NCBI GenBank assembly: GCA_014825775.1
Contig: MVAQ01000049.1
Coordinates: forward strand, 46,087-110,086
Direction of reading: 5' to 3'
Origin: Krasilnikovozyma curviuscula
Taxonomy: Eukaryota; Basidiomycota; Tremellomycetes; Cystofilobasidiales; Mrakiaceae
Length of the DNA: 64,000 nucleotides
In this document: one piece after another, positions 32,229 through 53,708 of the stretch
How positions within the stretch are numbered: position 1 is the stretch's first letter
Layout of the letters: the number at the start of each line of letters is the position of its first letter
The notes under the pieces: generated by a model
What the model was told of the DNA's origin: nothing
Seen by the model: the letters and a program-made list of their open reading frames with translations, nothing else
Database searches by the model: none
Translations under genes and position numbers: made by a program

Positions 32229-35200
32229 TTATCTTCGCCCACCACCACCCTGACCATATCCACCATAGCCTTGGTAGCCACTTTGAGGTGGCGGTGGAGG
32301 TCGACCATACGACGACGGCTGTTGGTAACCGTAAGCACCACCTGGAGGATTGTTGTACGAGGGACGAGGAGGTGGGCCTCGTGGATCATACCCCTGAGGT
32401 GGGTAGTTTGTTTGTTGGGGGTATGCTGTGTTCCCGTACCCACCGTAGCCGGATGCGGGAGGAGGAGGGGCAGTGTAGTTGTACTGTTGAGGTGGTGGTG
32501 GTCCGCCGTAGTATCCCTGCTGTTGCTGCTGAGGGCGGGCATCGTACTGCCCTCCGTTATTGTATTGCTGAGGATAAGAGCTAGACGAGGAACCACCTCG
32601 CACTTGGTAGCCGCCACTGTAGTTGTTGTGATACCCGTTGTTATCGTACGATTGAGGTGTGTTATAACCTGAGCCATTACTACCTCTCGAGTTGTATCCA
32701 CTGTTGTTACCACTACCGTTGTTATGTCTGACCACACCCGGTCCACCCATCTGGTGTCCACCGCCTCGTCCACCACGGTAGCTTGATTCGCCGCCTCTTC
32801 TAGTACGATCATGATCTGATTGATTCAGTATCCGTTTGCGGTTGGCTACACCAGGAAGTAGGATACTGCGATGTGGAGTGAGTTGCTTTGGGAAGAAATA
32901 GAGTGCTGAAAGTGATCGGTCGTCATGAATATCTTCAACCTTGTCGAAAGGTGCATCGTACGTTGAACCAGGTACGCAGTTTGGATCAGGAAGAACGAAA
33001 CCAGTTATGCCTTTGGAGAGGTTTGGGTCAATTGACATTTTCTAAATAGTAGAAACAGTTAATCAGGACACAATCGGGGGAGCAAAACAAAGAGAAAACA
33101 AAACAAAAAAAAAGAATCGCATGAAGTAACTCACGTCATCAGATTTTCTCTTAGTGTACAGTTTCGTGAAAGCATCGTATAATGGATGGTCCTCAAAAAC
33201 AAACATCACATCATTCCCCCAAGTATTCCTCGTGACTTCATCCTCAGAGAGCAGGGTGGATCTCTCTGACATTGCTTTTAGTAACCTTTCTGGGTCAATG
33301 AAAGGTAGAAGTGCAACACCCTGCCATTCCATCTTTTTTCCGTTCATGTCGATTTCAAAATCACTGGGATAGAAGTCAATGATGGGTGAAAACTCGTCCG
33401 TCATCAGCGTGTGATAGGCTGAAGGAATGTGTATTTTACTGGATGAAGATGCAGACAATTAGTTTGAAAATTACTGTCAGGAGGGAAAATTGCTTACCTA
33501 GCTGCAGGAAATACGCCCATGAGCTGTTCGTATGGTTTAAAAGGTTGGCCAAGAGTGAACTTGATATCCATCTGATCGACCTCTTTGAAATCCGCAGCGA
33601 AAGGAGCAAAGTGATGGGGGTAGTACCATTGCCACGATGGAGCCTAGAACCATTGAAATCAGTAACAAGTGCAACAGAGGAAATGAATTCTACTCACTCC
33701 TTGATAATAATAGTGCAAGACCCACGACAGACCTTCGACATATGACTTGGTGAGACTAAGGTGAAGAGAGGTCAGAAAGTGAATCTAGATAACAAAATGA
33801 GTGACGCACCTCTTTCGGAATTCCAAGTCGCTGAGCTCGACATGAAACTTTTCTCTGTAGTACCTCTCTCTATACCCAGGTTCCCAGAGTCTGATACGAA
33901 GCATGTCAGTGTCAAAAGTGTAAGAAACAAATGGGACTGGTGGGACATACTTAACAGTATCCTCCTGATCAACAGTTCCATCGGGGTTTACCTTTCTAGC
34001 AGTAGATTTTTCAATAGGCTTGTCCATATATGCAGTTCCGGCATCAACAACTGGTGGATCTTCCTCCAAGTCGGTACCGAGTGGAGTACTTGTTCCAGAT
34101 TCATCATCATCCTCGAGTTTACGCTTGACACCCCGCAGAGTATCAGTAGCATCTGCATCTTCAACGGGAGGTGGTGGGAAAGCAGCGTCAAATTCAGCAT
34201 TGAACCCAGCGGATGGATCCGTGCTAGGAGCAATTTCCATTAGACCTTCTGTTGCATCAGCATCAGCTTCATCATCTTCCATCTTGATATCTTCAGAGGA
34301 GTCTTCTATCTTGTCTTCTTGGTCATTGTCCATGCTTCCAAGAAGTTCAGCCTTCAATCGTTCGGCAGCACTCAAGTTGGCTTTGTTGGCTTCTTCAATC
34401 TTCTTCTTGTTTTGGGCGAGTTGCTTGTTGAACGACCCACCAGCTTTGACGGGGGCCGCCTCGTTACCGAGAGCAGCCATATTTACAGCCAGATTCTTGG
34501 TGTGTGAGAATTTTTTGGCTGGAGGCTGAACCGCTGGAACGAGATCGAACGCAGGTCGAGATGGGAGAGAAGCGTGCACTGCCTTGGTATCGACAACTCT
34601 GGAAGGAGTAACAAGTACCATATCGTCACCATTCATCTGCATTCCAGTGAGGGTGCTTCTACTGTCAGGTCCGGTCTTGGCAATGTCAGCCGCGTTTTCT
34701 TGAATACCGTTTCGGCGATCGTTTTCAATACGACGACGCTTGTTGTTAGCCTCTTGTCGCTCCTCATCTACATCAGACAGGTTAGAAATCAAGCAAATAG
34801 ACAGGTGCTTGGAATTGGAAACTTACCTTCTCTTCTCTTCCTAAAAATGTCGTCTTCTCTCGAGGCCAAAGCATCAAGAATAACCTGTACTCTCTCTAGC
34901 TCCAGTCGACCATGGTTTGTGACGTATCCACCCATGTTCGCCAGTTCATTCTTCCAGATCTTCAACAGCGTGTCAATCGCACCTTCACGAATCTCCAAAC
35001 TAGGCAGATGGGGCAAGAAATCGTTTCCGACAAAGAAGATCAAGAAGACCCAGTCATCCATAGCGCGTTCAAGGTCGAAGGGGAACCCCATATTAGTGAC
35101 ATTGAGATCTATTTCGAGGTATTCACGGAGAACAGCAACGTCGAGGAAGAGGAAGGGTTTCAACTCTCCAGCCTTCTTTTCTGGTTTGGGAGCAGTTGCA

Positions 35201-36596
35201 GCAGCAAGTTGCTTAGCACCTACAAACGACAGAAATTATTAGAGAAGGGCATTTTTTTGTGGAGACGTGTATACTCACCGGTACACTGAGCAGCGTAGTG
35301 GCCTTCTTGGCCACACTTTCTGCAACCATTTCCACCACCCCCAGGAGGTTGATAGAAAACATCTTCTCTCAAAACTTTAAATCTAGGCTCATGCGTAGCC
35401 AATGCCAACATAATCAAATCGGCGTCCTACCCCGTAGCGATAGTCGATTAGTAAAGCCATGACAGTTGGGATCAAAAGGAAGAGGATTAAGAGCTCACAA
35501 GACCATAAATGACGTGCTCGGTGTTAGGGTCATGTCCCTTGTTGACTCTCTGTCTTCTGATGAAATCCATAATCTTGTGTTCACCTTCACCAGGCACGCT
35601 CGCGTCGGAGATGATGACTTGAATGTTCTTCCAAGCTGGGTCAGTTGCCATCTTCTGAACGACCCAATACCGGAGTGAAGCTGCTAGGAGAGCCATGAAT
35701 GGGGTTCCTGATGAATGATGATGTGTGAGGGTCAGGACAAAGATGATTGAGATCAAAGTCAACAATGCTTACCTGGTGTAATAGCATTACTATCCCAGCT
35801 CTTTTTATTTGCAGTCTCTTCAGATACCTCTTGGCCCATCTCTCTGAACATCCTTATCGCTTCTTTACGCTCTTCTTCCTTCTCAGCAGCTTCTCTTGAA
35901 GATCGGAATCGACGAGATCTTTGCTGATTCATCTTGGCTCTGGGCGCAACACCATCTATTATAAAAGTTACACAATCTCAGTCAATTCGTGGAGCGTGTG
36001 GAAAGATTCTGAATAGCCGACTGCCAAACCCAAGTGAGGCGGCCCAACTGACATAGAAAATGATGACTCACCGATAGCCATAAACAGGAGCTTTCGCGGA
36101 CGAATCATGTTGAATACTCTCTCTGTGTATTCAAAAATCTCCAACATCATATCTTCTTCAGTCTCCGGGGCTGGTTTGCCTTCAGGATGCGTACATGGGT
36201 GAACGATACCATTCATCTGATCGAAGAGACCAGTCAAAGACACATTTGAAGAATTCATAGAGAATAAACCACTTACATCAAGATAGAGATTGTCAAATTC
36301 CTGGCCATTGGGGTTGGATTTGGTTATGTCTACAGGGTATGAAACTGTCTTGGGTTTCCCATCCTCGTCGAATTCACCCGTCGGGACTTCAACTGGTTGA
36401 TCTTCAATGACCTTCTGGATAATCTTGGGGTATTTCCTATTGATGTTACAGGTCGCAACCGAGTGATAAAGAGGAAGGGAAAAGTAAAATGGGGACGCAA
36501 GGACAGATAGCGTCAGGCTTGAAAGATAGTGTATTGTGATATTCTGGAAGCCATAACTCACTTCGATAACCATCTGAATAGCGCAGGCACACCCAT
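32229..36596 (-). CDS. RAT1: Nuclear 5'-3' exoribonuclease Rat1/Xrn2
   Basis: A multi-exon gene starts at 36596 (exon 1 36562..36596, exon 2 from 36436) and ends at 32229, encoding very roughly 1,050 residues. Conserved parts in order: [56 protein letters not shown]; the catalytic [32 protein letters not shown]; a CCHC zinc knuckle [50 protein letters not shown] low-complexity acidic middle follows, then the Xrn2-specific C-terminal domain ([34 protein letters not shown]) and an RGG/Gly/Tyr/Gln-rich tail. Rat1 degrades 5'-monophosphorylated RNA in the nucleus, processes rRNA and snoRNA ends and drives torpedo termination of Pol II. It is divergent from RPC1. Confidence 0.96.
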
Positions 36597-37263
36597 TCTG
36601 ATTTTTTTGAGAGCTACAAGAGATGTGGGCTAGGTTTCGAGTCGGGGGCCAGGATCCGTGTTCTTTTGAGAGACAAAGCGACCGACTCCATCAGCTTTAA
36701 ATAACGCATACCAGCAGCATATATAACTCACCTGACTATGTATATAAGAGATAGATAAGTTCAGGATGCGTTGACCGTGTATTACGGTCGAACAGTATAT
36801 TCAACGCAAGCGACGCTCTTTTCCACACCTGTCCAACGAATCACGCTACAGGATAAGTCCAAATTCTTTTAAGGGCGTTGCACTAGATATCACTTACCGA
36901 ATTCTATCAGCTACAAGATTCTTTGAGGCCTTCCTGAAGAAGATGCCCGTGGTGGTCTGAAGTTTGGTTCGCTGGAGCGAATTTCTGCGATTTTGCTCAG
37001 ATTTTTGCCAGTCATAATTCTGGTCGATTTTCGGATCCTCTCGATACCAGCCAATTCAAACTTTCTAGGTTTCTCGACCTTTTACTGTCATTCAAAAATC
37101 TCTCTGCTTACGTCGTGGTTGCTGAGGGAGGAATCGAGCAGGGTTGGACGACGTCTCAGAAGGAAGTTTGAAAGCGGCTGGCAGCAGAGCCAATATTTCA
37201 GGGCTTTGACCTCACCCAGAAACAGAAACCAGGAAATAGAAGGCGGCAGAAGTATTTCACATC
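36597..37263. other. Shared divergent promoter region, RAT1 / RPC1
   Basis: These 667 bp separate the start codons of the two RNA-metabolism genes. No clear motif was identified and no open frame is supported. Confidence 0.55.
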
Positions 37264-43180
<5,917 letters not shown>

Positions 43181-44328
43181 GGTGGAGGCTGTTACTGGTG
43201 AAGGCACTAGTATTGCAAAGAGTAGTGAGTTGAGACTTTAAAAAAAGTCTAGCTCTGAACGTAGGAGGGGAAGGTTTGCGACGATATGCAAACTCTCGGA
43301 TATGAAAAAGCCAACGCGCGGGCGGTCAGTGGGTGCGCAAACTCTGATAGAATGGCCCGCAGAAACCTTATCGAGTTACAACGCTATACCATGGTGGTTT
43401 TCCCCCGTCACTCGCTCTTGTCAAAGCCCGAGAGAGCAAGTAGCGATGTTTTTGGCGCAGGCCTGTCGCCAGCGAGCGCGCAGAGTTTTTATTAAGACCA
43501 TGAGGCTGTTGCGAAAAGGCGCTAGGACGATAATGTTGATCAAAAAGCAGCGAGTAGTACTACCGTTATCCTGGGCGCAGGCGGAACGCAGCTGGGAATC
43601 TCAGCACACACATCGAAAGTGCGGTTGGCCCCCGCGTGATGGGCTAAATTAATTGCGTCTTAGTTCCATTTGATTCAAGCGCCTCTGCGCCGTCGCTCGT
43701 CGAGACCCCTCCCTTCTTTTTTTGCACGAGAAAGCCACGTCGAGCGATCTGCACGAGCCTACGACATCTGATACATCGCTAGCAACCCCTTTTTTTTGGG
43801 CATCCATCAACGAGGCTTGCTTGCTGACATCAAACTGCCATACACAGCCAATAAAAAACCCAATAAAACTCCTAAAAAAAGGTGGGTCCCTCGAATACGA
43901 CGAGTTGCAAGAGGGCGCGAGGCTTTGCCACCTCTGTGTCTCTTTCCGCTTTCCTCCCCAGCAGCTCTCAGTGTTTGTCTCGGTGTCAATTGAATGGGAG
44001 AGTCCACCGCAACAAACGCTGACTTGCTTCCTTCCATCTCTGGGTACTAGAAAAAGGTCCCCAGGACCAGTGGGCCTATCTCTGTGTCGAACGAAGACGA
44101 AGACCACTCTGCTCAGGCGGTCCAACTGTTTGCTTTCGACGTCCGCCTCCTCCCGGCCACAAATTTGCCAGCAAAAAAGGACCTTGGCTCTATCGTCTAG
44201 GCAATACGAGAGCTCGAGCAGTATGTCCCCCTCTCCGACGAGATTCCTCCGTCGAGAACGTGTCTGACCAGGCTCTAATGGCCCTCTTTTTTTCTGCATG
44301 AACCAGGCGGCTTCCCTCGCGCAACGGG
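43181..44328. other. Intergenic and leader region of the bHLH gene
   Basis: The last ~600 nt are strongly pyrimidine-rich on the plus strand, as in a long leader. A donor-like GTATGT at 44221 and an acceptor CATGAACCAG at about 44307 could form a leader intron. No gene is supported. Confidence 0.45.
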
Positions 44329-46237
44329 ATGACCAGCCCGATGGACAACACAGCTGAAGCAGCTCAGCCTTCCATCAGAGAGGTGTCACTCGGTGCCTCC
44401 ACCGGCACGGTTCCGCCAGGCATGATGGCTTCGATCGGCCAGGAGGAGTACAGGTTTGGGCGGATGGAGGACGCACCAGCAACGGGAGCGACTGCAACGG
44501 CAACAGCATCGACCACGATGGCCAAGGAACCCTCTCAGCCCATCAGTAGTCCTCCTACACGGTCTTTACCACCTATGAACAGTATGGACGATTCTTTGTC
44601 GGCGTACAATCCCTCCAACGGGACTCAGAACCCTTCCTTACCACCGTCACTACCGCCCATCGACTTCTTACGACAGAATCAACAACGAGGCCGACCTCTG
44701 AGTTCGACGTCTGATCCTTCCTTCCATGGAATTGGGGTAGCCCCAACGTCTCACACTAGAAGCGGGTCCCTCTCTCCCTCACCGCTCAATCAGCCCCGGC
44801 CTTCCTCATCACGCATGTCACCACCCCCACCACCTGGTTCAGCACCCGTATACCATCAACCAACTGGATCTCATATCCAACCATCGTATCCAAATCAACC
44901 TCAGCCTGCATACCAACCCCAGCAGCAGCAACAGCCTGCACACCAACCGTGGTCCCAGAGCTTCCTCAAGAGAAAAATGTCGCACGACCGAGCGATGGAA
45001 GAGAGTTCAGTTATAAACCCACCTATTTCACCTTCTTCTATCCAAGAGATCAATGGCAACCCTGCATTCCGATCGCCCACGACGCTGTCAAGCGCGTCTG
45101 GTGAGAACCCACCCAAGCGAAGAGGGTCGACGTTAAGCGGGATGACGCACCTGAGTCTTAATGAAGGTGCTGGCGGGTACATGTACAACCCTGACAGACG
45201 AGACAGCTCCGCCTCGCTGTGGTCCAATAACTCGTACGTCAGCAGCAGTGGCTTCGGGACGCCAGCGTCGGGATCAACAACGCACACTTCGTTTGCATCA
45301 ACTGGATCTGTACCACTTCCAAGTGACTCTGGTCATCCGATGTATCCCTACTCAGGCCAGCAACACCAGCAGCTCCCGACGGGCAGCGCGTTCCCTTCAT
45401 CGTACTCCTGGCCGGCAGCCGTTCCGGGCCAACAGCAACCATCTCATCACCCGTCATCGGCACAGAATCCAAATACCAAGTCACTCCCTACACCTATCCC
45501 TCATCATCAGCACGGCGCGCCGTCTGGCTGGAACACGTCAGAGGTTGATCCGTTCTCAAGGCCTAATACAGGCACGTCCTTACCCGTATCAAGTCGGCTG
45601 GAAGCACCCAGTAAGTTTCCCCTCACCATTCAGTCACAGTCCTACTTGTTCAACCATGCTGAATCTTTGCTCTAATCCTCTTCTTGACTTAGACATCGCA
45701 GCTAGCGCTCTATCCTCGTCGCCCTTACCCCTCCCGCGCCAGTCCATCTCCAACGCCTCGACACCGAACACCCTCCTCGGTAATGATGGACTCTCCCATG
45801 GAAACATCGACCGGTTAAAACTCCCTGCCCTTGCAGACCTCGACCACAGCGAGCCGGGCACTGCAGGAGGTTACTCACGCTCTCCAGAGCTGCGCGTGTC
45901 TCACAAGCTCGCGGAGAGGAAGCGGCGGAAAGAGATGAAAGAACTCTTCGACGAATTAAAAGATTCGCTACCCTCTGATCGGGGTGTAAAGAGCTCGAAG
46001 TGGGAAATCCTCAGCCGTGCGGTCGACTTCATTGGGAACATCAAGGCGTCGCATGAGGATCAAGCGAGGGAGATAGAGCTGTTAAGGAGGGAGAACGAGG
46101 CTCTGAGGAACAGCTTGCAGCAGCAACAACATGGGCAACAAGCCGGAGGAGCTGCGTTTGGGCCAACGTCTGTCTATCCTCAGCCACCTCCGCCGCACGC
46201 CGCCTATGCGAAAGGGCCTTATGTGAGTAGAGGTTGA
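44329..46237 (+). CDS. bHLH transcription factor, Esc1-like, 608 aa
   Basis: The model is join(44329..45610,45693..46237), in phase, giving 608 residues. The bHLH domain near residues 495-545 reads SHKLAERKRRKEMKELFDEL, then KDSLPSDRGVKSSKWEILSR, AVDFIGNIK, followed by a leucine-heptad helix (IELLRRENEALRNSL). The basic region keeps H, E and R residues (H..AERKRR) used by E-box binders. The first 430 residues are low-complexity Ser/Pro/Gln/Thr, including QQQQ tracts. The basic-helix sequence most resembles S. pombe Esc1 and related fungal bHLH factors linked to sexual differentiation. That link is from memory of the family, not shown here. Confidence 0.88.
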
Positions 46238-46928
46238 ACGTCCGAAGGTGTTTAGAGGTATGAGTGTTTGTATGTGTGTACATGTGAGATTGGTGCTCCT
46301 CTTCTAGAGTCATCGTTTGGTCTTTTTCCTGTCTTACGGGGCTTAAAAATATTTCGTGTCAGTATTCTATCCAACCCAACAAAGCTTTTACGTTATAAGG
46401 CTCGTCTGCCCCCTCAAAATAATAGTGTTTGTGTTTTACACGTTGAATGTGATGTTCTTCGCCTTTGCTTGTAAATTGGCCTCCCGGCTCTGAAAGCTTT
46501 GTGATCGTTTCGCGATCGCACGCTTCCCAAAAAGTGCTCCTCAGCGATCGACAAGCACTGTGTGTATCGATCATAGTACCTCTCCTATTATAGTGCTCAA
46601 AAAGGCTCTTCCATTGCAGTTCTCAGGCGATTATACTTTAGTCATCGCCATCGTATCTTCCACGGCGCGTCGAGGTTTCGCAGGACTGAGTGAGAAAGTT
46701 GGCCCTCCAATATTCTGTTAGATACACAGGGTCGTAATTTTTAAATACTTCCTAGCTTGTTCATCCTCTCACATGTACCTACTGTAAAATTTCTTTCACA
46801 GTAATTTCTTGTCAGTCCCTAGATGTCAAGTTTCACGCTCGCTCACTTCCTGACGCTCAACAGCCACCTCACTTCAAAGCCTCCCTTCAAACTACCTCTC
46901 AGCTCCTCTGCTGCCCTGTTCCTCGATA
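46238..46928. other. Intergenic region
   Basis: This is the 3' side of the bHLH gene and the promoter of the checkpoint kinase gene. No supported gene. Confidence 0.5.
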
Positions 46929-49973
<3,045 letters not shown>

Positions 49974-51493
49974 ACATCGGCGACGACAATAACCTACGGC
50001 ATCACGGCATCTCTCACACAGAAGCTCAAACACCAACTACTACGCTCATGCTATCTGCCATAGAGTCAGCACTGAAGTACCAAAAAAAAAACACTCTTCG
50101 GAGGGCTTATTCGCTGGCATTTCCCTTTCCCTGTCACCTTTATCTCTTTAGGGACTTGGAAGTCGGCTGGACGGACGGTCATCCACCTCGTGTTTCCATT
50201 AAACAAAAATAATCCAGAAATTCCACTTTCTGTTATACCAATCGATTAGAGACCTCCTCTTCTTTAAATATACCAGTGCATCAATAACATTGTATCTTTC
50301 AATCAATATGCGTTACCATCCCTTTCTGTCAGAAAACCCAACGCTAAAAAGAACAGAAATACATTTCCTCCATGTGCAACTTTCCCTAGTACAACATATC
50401 TGCTTTAACCGATTACTAAATCTCCCTACCGGTTCTCCTTGTTGACGAGGACGAATCGTCAACTCGGGATGCCCCTTTCTGAGAGCCTTGAACATGCCGT
50501 TGATGTTGTATAGGTCCCACATTCAGCAATCATTGCCAGAACTTCTTCTCTATTGTTTATGTGGTGCCAAAGTTCTTTTCTTCTTTCTCCCGTGTGGGTG
50601 GGTGATGGGGTCGTTCCTGAGTCTGAGAAGACCGAGAGATCGTAAGAGCAGACAGGAATTAACCTTGATTGGTAAATAGTTCTCGAAGCGACACTTTCAG
50701 ATATCCATCTGCTTTAAATGAATGAATCGATCGCAAAGATCAATTGAACTTAACGCCATATGTTTTGTTTTGTAGCATACGTCAGTGCATTGACTAACCG
50801 CTATTTTAGACAGAGAGCTAGGACGACACCTCGAAGAGGCCGGAGGTGTTAGATCTTCAGCAGGAGGAGGATTATGTTCGGCTTCATCCACTTTTGCTGT
50901 CCAAAACACCACACCTGACAAGCGGCTCAATATCCTATTCAGATATCAACGCAAAACGAACTACAAAAGATAGTTCATTCGTACCTTGTGATGAAAACAT
51001 TTGCTCTCGATTTTTCTGACCATGTGCCTTAACTTGATTTCTTTCACGGCTTCAATCCCATTATCAATTGCACCAAACACAAGATCCCTTCTTCAGCCTT
51101 CGATGTCCAAGAAACAGTGGTCGCCGTACTTATTGTCCGCCGACAGGGCAATGAGCTTCTTCTCGCCGCTTGAAAGCTTCCTGATGGACCAGCATGCTAG
51201 GATTATCGGTCTCTCACTCCATTTATTTGCGATATGACTTGTACAATAAATAATAATCACACACAACCAGCCTTACACCAACTATTCCCTTTCTTTTTGG
51301 CTGCGAGCCTCGCATGAGCATGAAGCTGGGTTTGACAAGGCGTGGCCACGAGACGGTTTGTTTGCTTTTCAATTTAGTATGACTTGCAACAACATTCCAA
51401 CACGTTTGTTCGTAGAAAGAGGCGTAGCATAGGACGTAATTTCCAACACTATTCCAACACCCATCATCCCCCTCGCGCAAGCCTTCAAACTTC
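49974..51493. other. 1.5 kb between the kinase gene and uL2, with isolated coding-like pieces
   Basis: On the minus strand three protein-like stretches occur without a coherent gene: near 51205-50993 (SGEKKLIALSADNK, then GAIDNGIEAVKEIKLRHMV), near 50925-50810 (VVFWTAKVDEAEHNPPPAED) and near 50515-50420 (MFKALRKGHPELTIRPRQQG). A 40-nt intron would remove the stop inside the first stretch, but no start codon or connecting phases were found. It could be a decayed gene or a poorly resolved small gene. Confidence 0.35.
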
Positions 51494-52781
51494 TTAGTCG
51501 GAGGTCTGCTTGGAACCTCTGATAAGACCAGTTCTCCTGGCAGCGATAAGACCAGCCTTAAAAGAGAAGAAAAAGAAAAAGGAAGGGAATTGTCAGAATA
51601 GGAAGGCATTGAGCAAAGACGAGAGGAAGGGATCGACTCACTTTTTGACCAGCGACAGCGTGTCTTGAGATGGTAGAAGCTTTACCAATGTGTTGATGGT
51701 TACCACCACCGTGAGGATGCTATATATCCGCATGATAGTCATCAAGAAAGATAAAATTGGGGATTCAAGATGAAGGTGACAACGGAAGAGAACAGGTGCA
51801 AGAGAAGACGAGGCATGTTGCGTAAAGATCGAGGTGACAAGAGATAGAAGAAAGAGTGATGAAAAGTCAAGAGTACATCGTCAGTACACTCGTAGGCCAA
51901 CCATCTTGTTTCAAAACTACGCACGTCGACTGGGTTCATCGCAACACCTCTGGTACGTGGCCATGAGTTTCTCTTGGCCTTGAACTTGTGGAAGGCACGT
52001 CCGGCCTTCAACAATGGCTTGTCGATTCTTCCACCTCCAGCAACGATACCGACGGTAGCACGAGCAGATCCAGAAACGGTCTTCTTGGCACCGGATGGCA
52101 ATCTCAAACGGGTCTAAAACGTGAAAGGTCAGAAATTGCAAGAGACTGATGAAAAAACGACAAAGCTGACCTTGTTGTCATCTGGGGAGTGTCCAATGAC
52201 GGTAGCGTAGTTACCAGAGGTTCTGGCAATCGCACCTCTGTCACCGAGCTTCTCCTCGACGTTGCAGACGATGGTACCTTCTGGGCACTGAGCGAGTGGG
52301 AGGACGTTTCCGATGTTCAGGGAAGCCTTCTTTCCGCAGTAGACGAAAGATCCAGTGGAAAGACCTTCGGTGGCGATGAAGGTTTCCTTTCTGAGCTTGT
52401 ATCTGTATGGGTCACGGAAGACGACCTGGGCGAGAGGAGCACCACTGCAACGTTCATTGAGGAAATTTGATTGATGGTTGATAAAAGGCAATGGTCAGTC
52501 GACCTGACTTATGCTAAAGGCAGATCCAGCGTCGGTGCACATCACTCACCGACCAGTATCGTGGATGATCTCCTTGACGATACCTCTAACGTATCCGTTC
52601 TTCTCAGCGAAGTCAAGAGCACGCAGACGAGCTGGTGCCTTTCTGTTGTGGGTGTGAGACTTGAAGATCCCTCCGGACTTTCTCTGGTTTCTGATGACTC
52701 GCTGAAGATAGTAAGAAGGCAACAGTCAGTGGACCAGAGCTAACATCAAATCAGCACTCAGCATAATTAACTCACTCCCAT
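51494..52781 (-). CDS. RPL2: 60S ribosomal protein uL2 (L8/L2), 253 aa
   Basis: The model is complement(join(51494..51556,51642..51719,51925..52113,52171..52444,52550..52701,52776..52781)), in phase, giving 253 residues, one fewer than yeast. The first coding exon is only ATGGGA. Recognisable parts: [78 protein letters not shown], the conserved C-terminal [18 protein letters not shown] with the histidine loop that reaches the peptidyl-transferase centre, and [15 protein letters not shown]. uL2 is universally conserved and needed for subunit joining. Intron 51720-51924 is 205 nt, long for this genome. A leader intron arrangement upstream is described separately. Confidence 0.97.
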
Positions 52782-52820
52782 GGCTGTTGTTGTGTGTCCC
52801 AAATTGAAGAGAAGAAGCCT

Positions 52821-53125
52821 AGGTCAGTCACTGTTCATCCAAACACCAGTCCAACCCTTCTACCCTGCAGCTTCTCCCTACAGGCCAGCAGTACTTCCTC
52901 CCACAACACCCCACATTAGTATCCATTACTCCATTCACATCCAACACACAAGCATTGCTCTTGGCCGTCTCTGTTTTCTAATGCTGGTGCTGTTGCTACT
53001 AGCTGGAGCTGATATGCTAATTCCTCCTACAATTCCCTAGAATCAAAACGAACACTTACCTGAGTTTAAGAAGAAGATGAAGGTTAGTTATAGGCTCAAC
53101 CAGCAGTCACCGTAGAACCACACAC
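52821..53125 (-). other. Two abutting introns in the uL2 leader (zero-length exon)
   Basis: On the uL2 strand a GTGTGT donor at 53125 is followed by TAACTAAC branch-like sequence, a pyrimidine tract and CTCAG ending at 53060. A GTAAGT donor starts at the very next base, 53059. A plausible acceptor CCTAG for this second intron lies at about 52821, some 40 nt before the ATG. So either two introns are removed one after the other with no exon between them, or one long intron is removed through a recursive site. Confidence 0.5.
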
Positions 53126-53708
53126 CTGAAAGTTGTCTTGAGCAGCTAAGGAAACAGTACTGGCGCCGCGGTAGAAGGATTTCAACTCAGCGCGAGCAGC
53201 AGACCGTGCGAAAATATTTGGGCCAGCACGCAAAACTGTACAGTTTCAACTGTTCAATATTCTACTCCAACATGTCAGTTCCAAGGCTTCAAAACAGATA
53301 AAAGCTTGCAAGTTTGTAGATAACCAGTAGTGGGCCAACTGCTGAGCCAAATTTTGCATCAGGGTAGCTTAACTTTATTTTTATTTTCGCACAGTTTGCC
53401 TTTTGTTTACTTTTCGGGTCAGGAAGCATCTCTTCACCCCTACAATACTTGCTCAGCTTGAAGATATAGTCCAAGAACTAGTGCATACAAAGAAAGGTGA
53501 AAATGGTAGTGTAATTGGAATGCTGAGGGTGTGCAACATAAAATGGAGGGTACAAAGGGTTGCTGAGATGGGAATGGAATGGTTACTGCATGAGAACGAA
53601 GGAGCCACGAAGTATCGTTACAAAAGTAGAAAGGAAGGAGTAGGAGTGGCATCCTGGAGACCGTATGCAGGGTATCGCAAGGTAAAATCAAGAGTGGGTA
53701 ACAACTAT
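53126..53708. other. Intergenic region, uL2 promoter and RRN3 3' flank
   Basis: This holds the presumed uL2 transcription start (about 53130-53240) and the RRN3 3' UTR. A 161-codon plus-strand frame overlapping the RRN3 end lacks any motif and is treated as chance. Confidence 0.5.

Noticed and set aside
32229..32812. Long open frames on both strands opposite or beside the RAT1 Gly/Tyr-rich tail
   Set aside because: They are shadows of the low-complexity RGG/GYGG coding sequence.
43649..44299. 216-codon minus-strand frame and matching plus-strand frame before the bHLH gene
   Set aside because: They arise from the biased pyrimidine-rich leader; no motif in either frame.
50993..51210. In-frame TGA in a coding-like stretch as a selenocysteine codon
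   Set aside because: Most fungi lack selenoproteins, no SECIS-like element is visible and a short intron can remove the stop.
51720..51924. 205-nt uL2 intron as a possible snoRNA host
   Set aside because: TGATGA-like and CTGA-like boxes are present but in the wrong order and spacing for a C/D snoRNA; no H/ACA fold was evident by eye.
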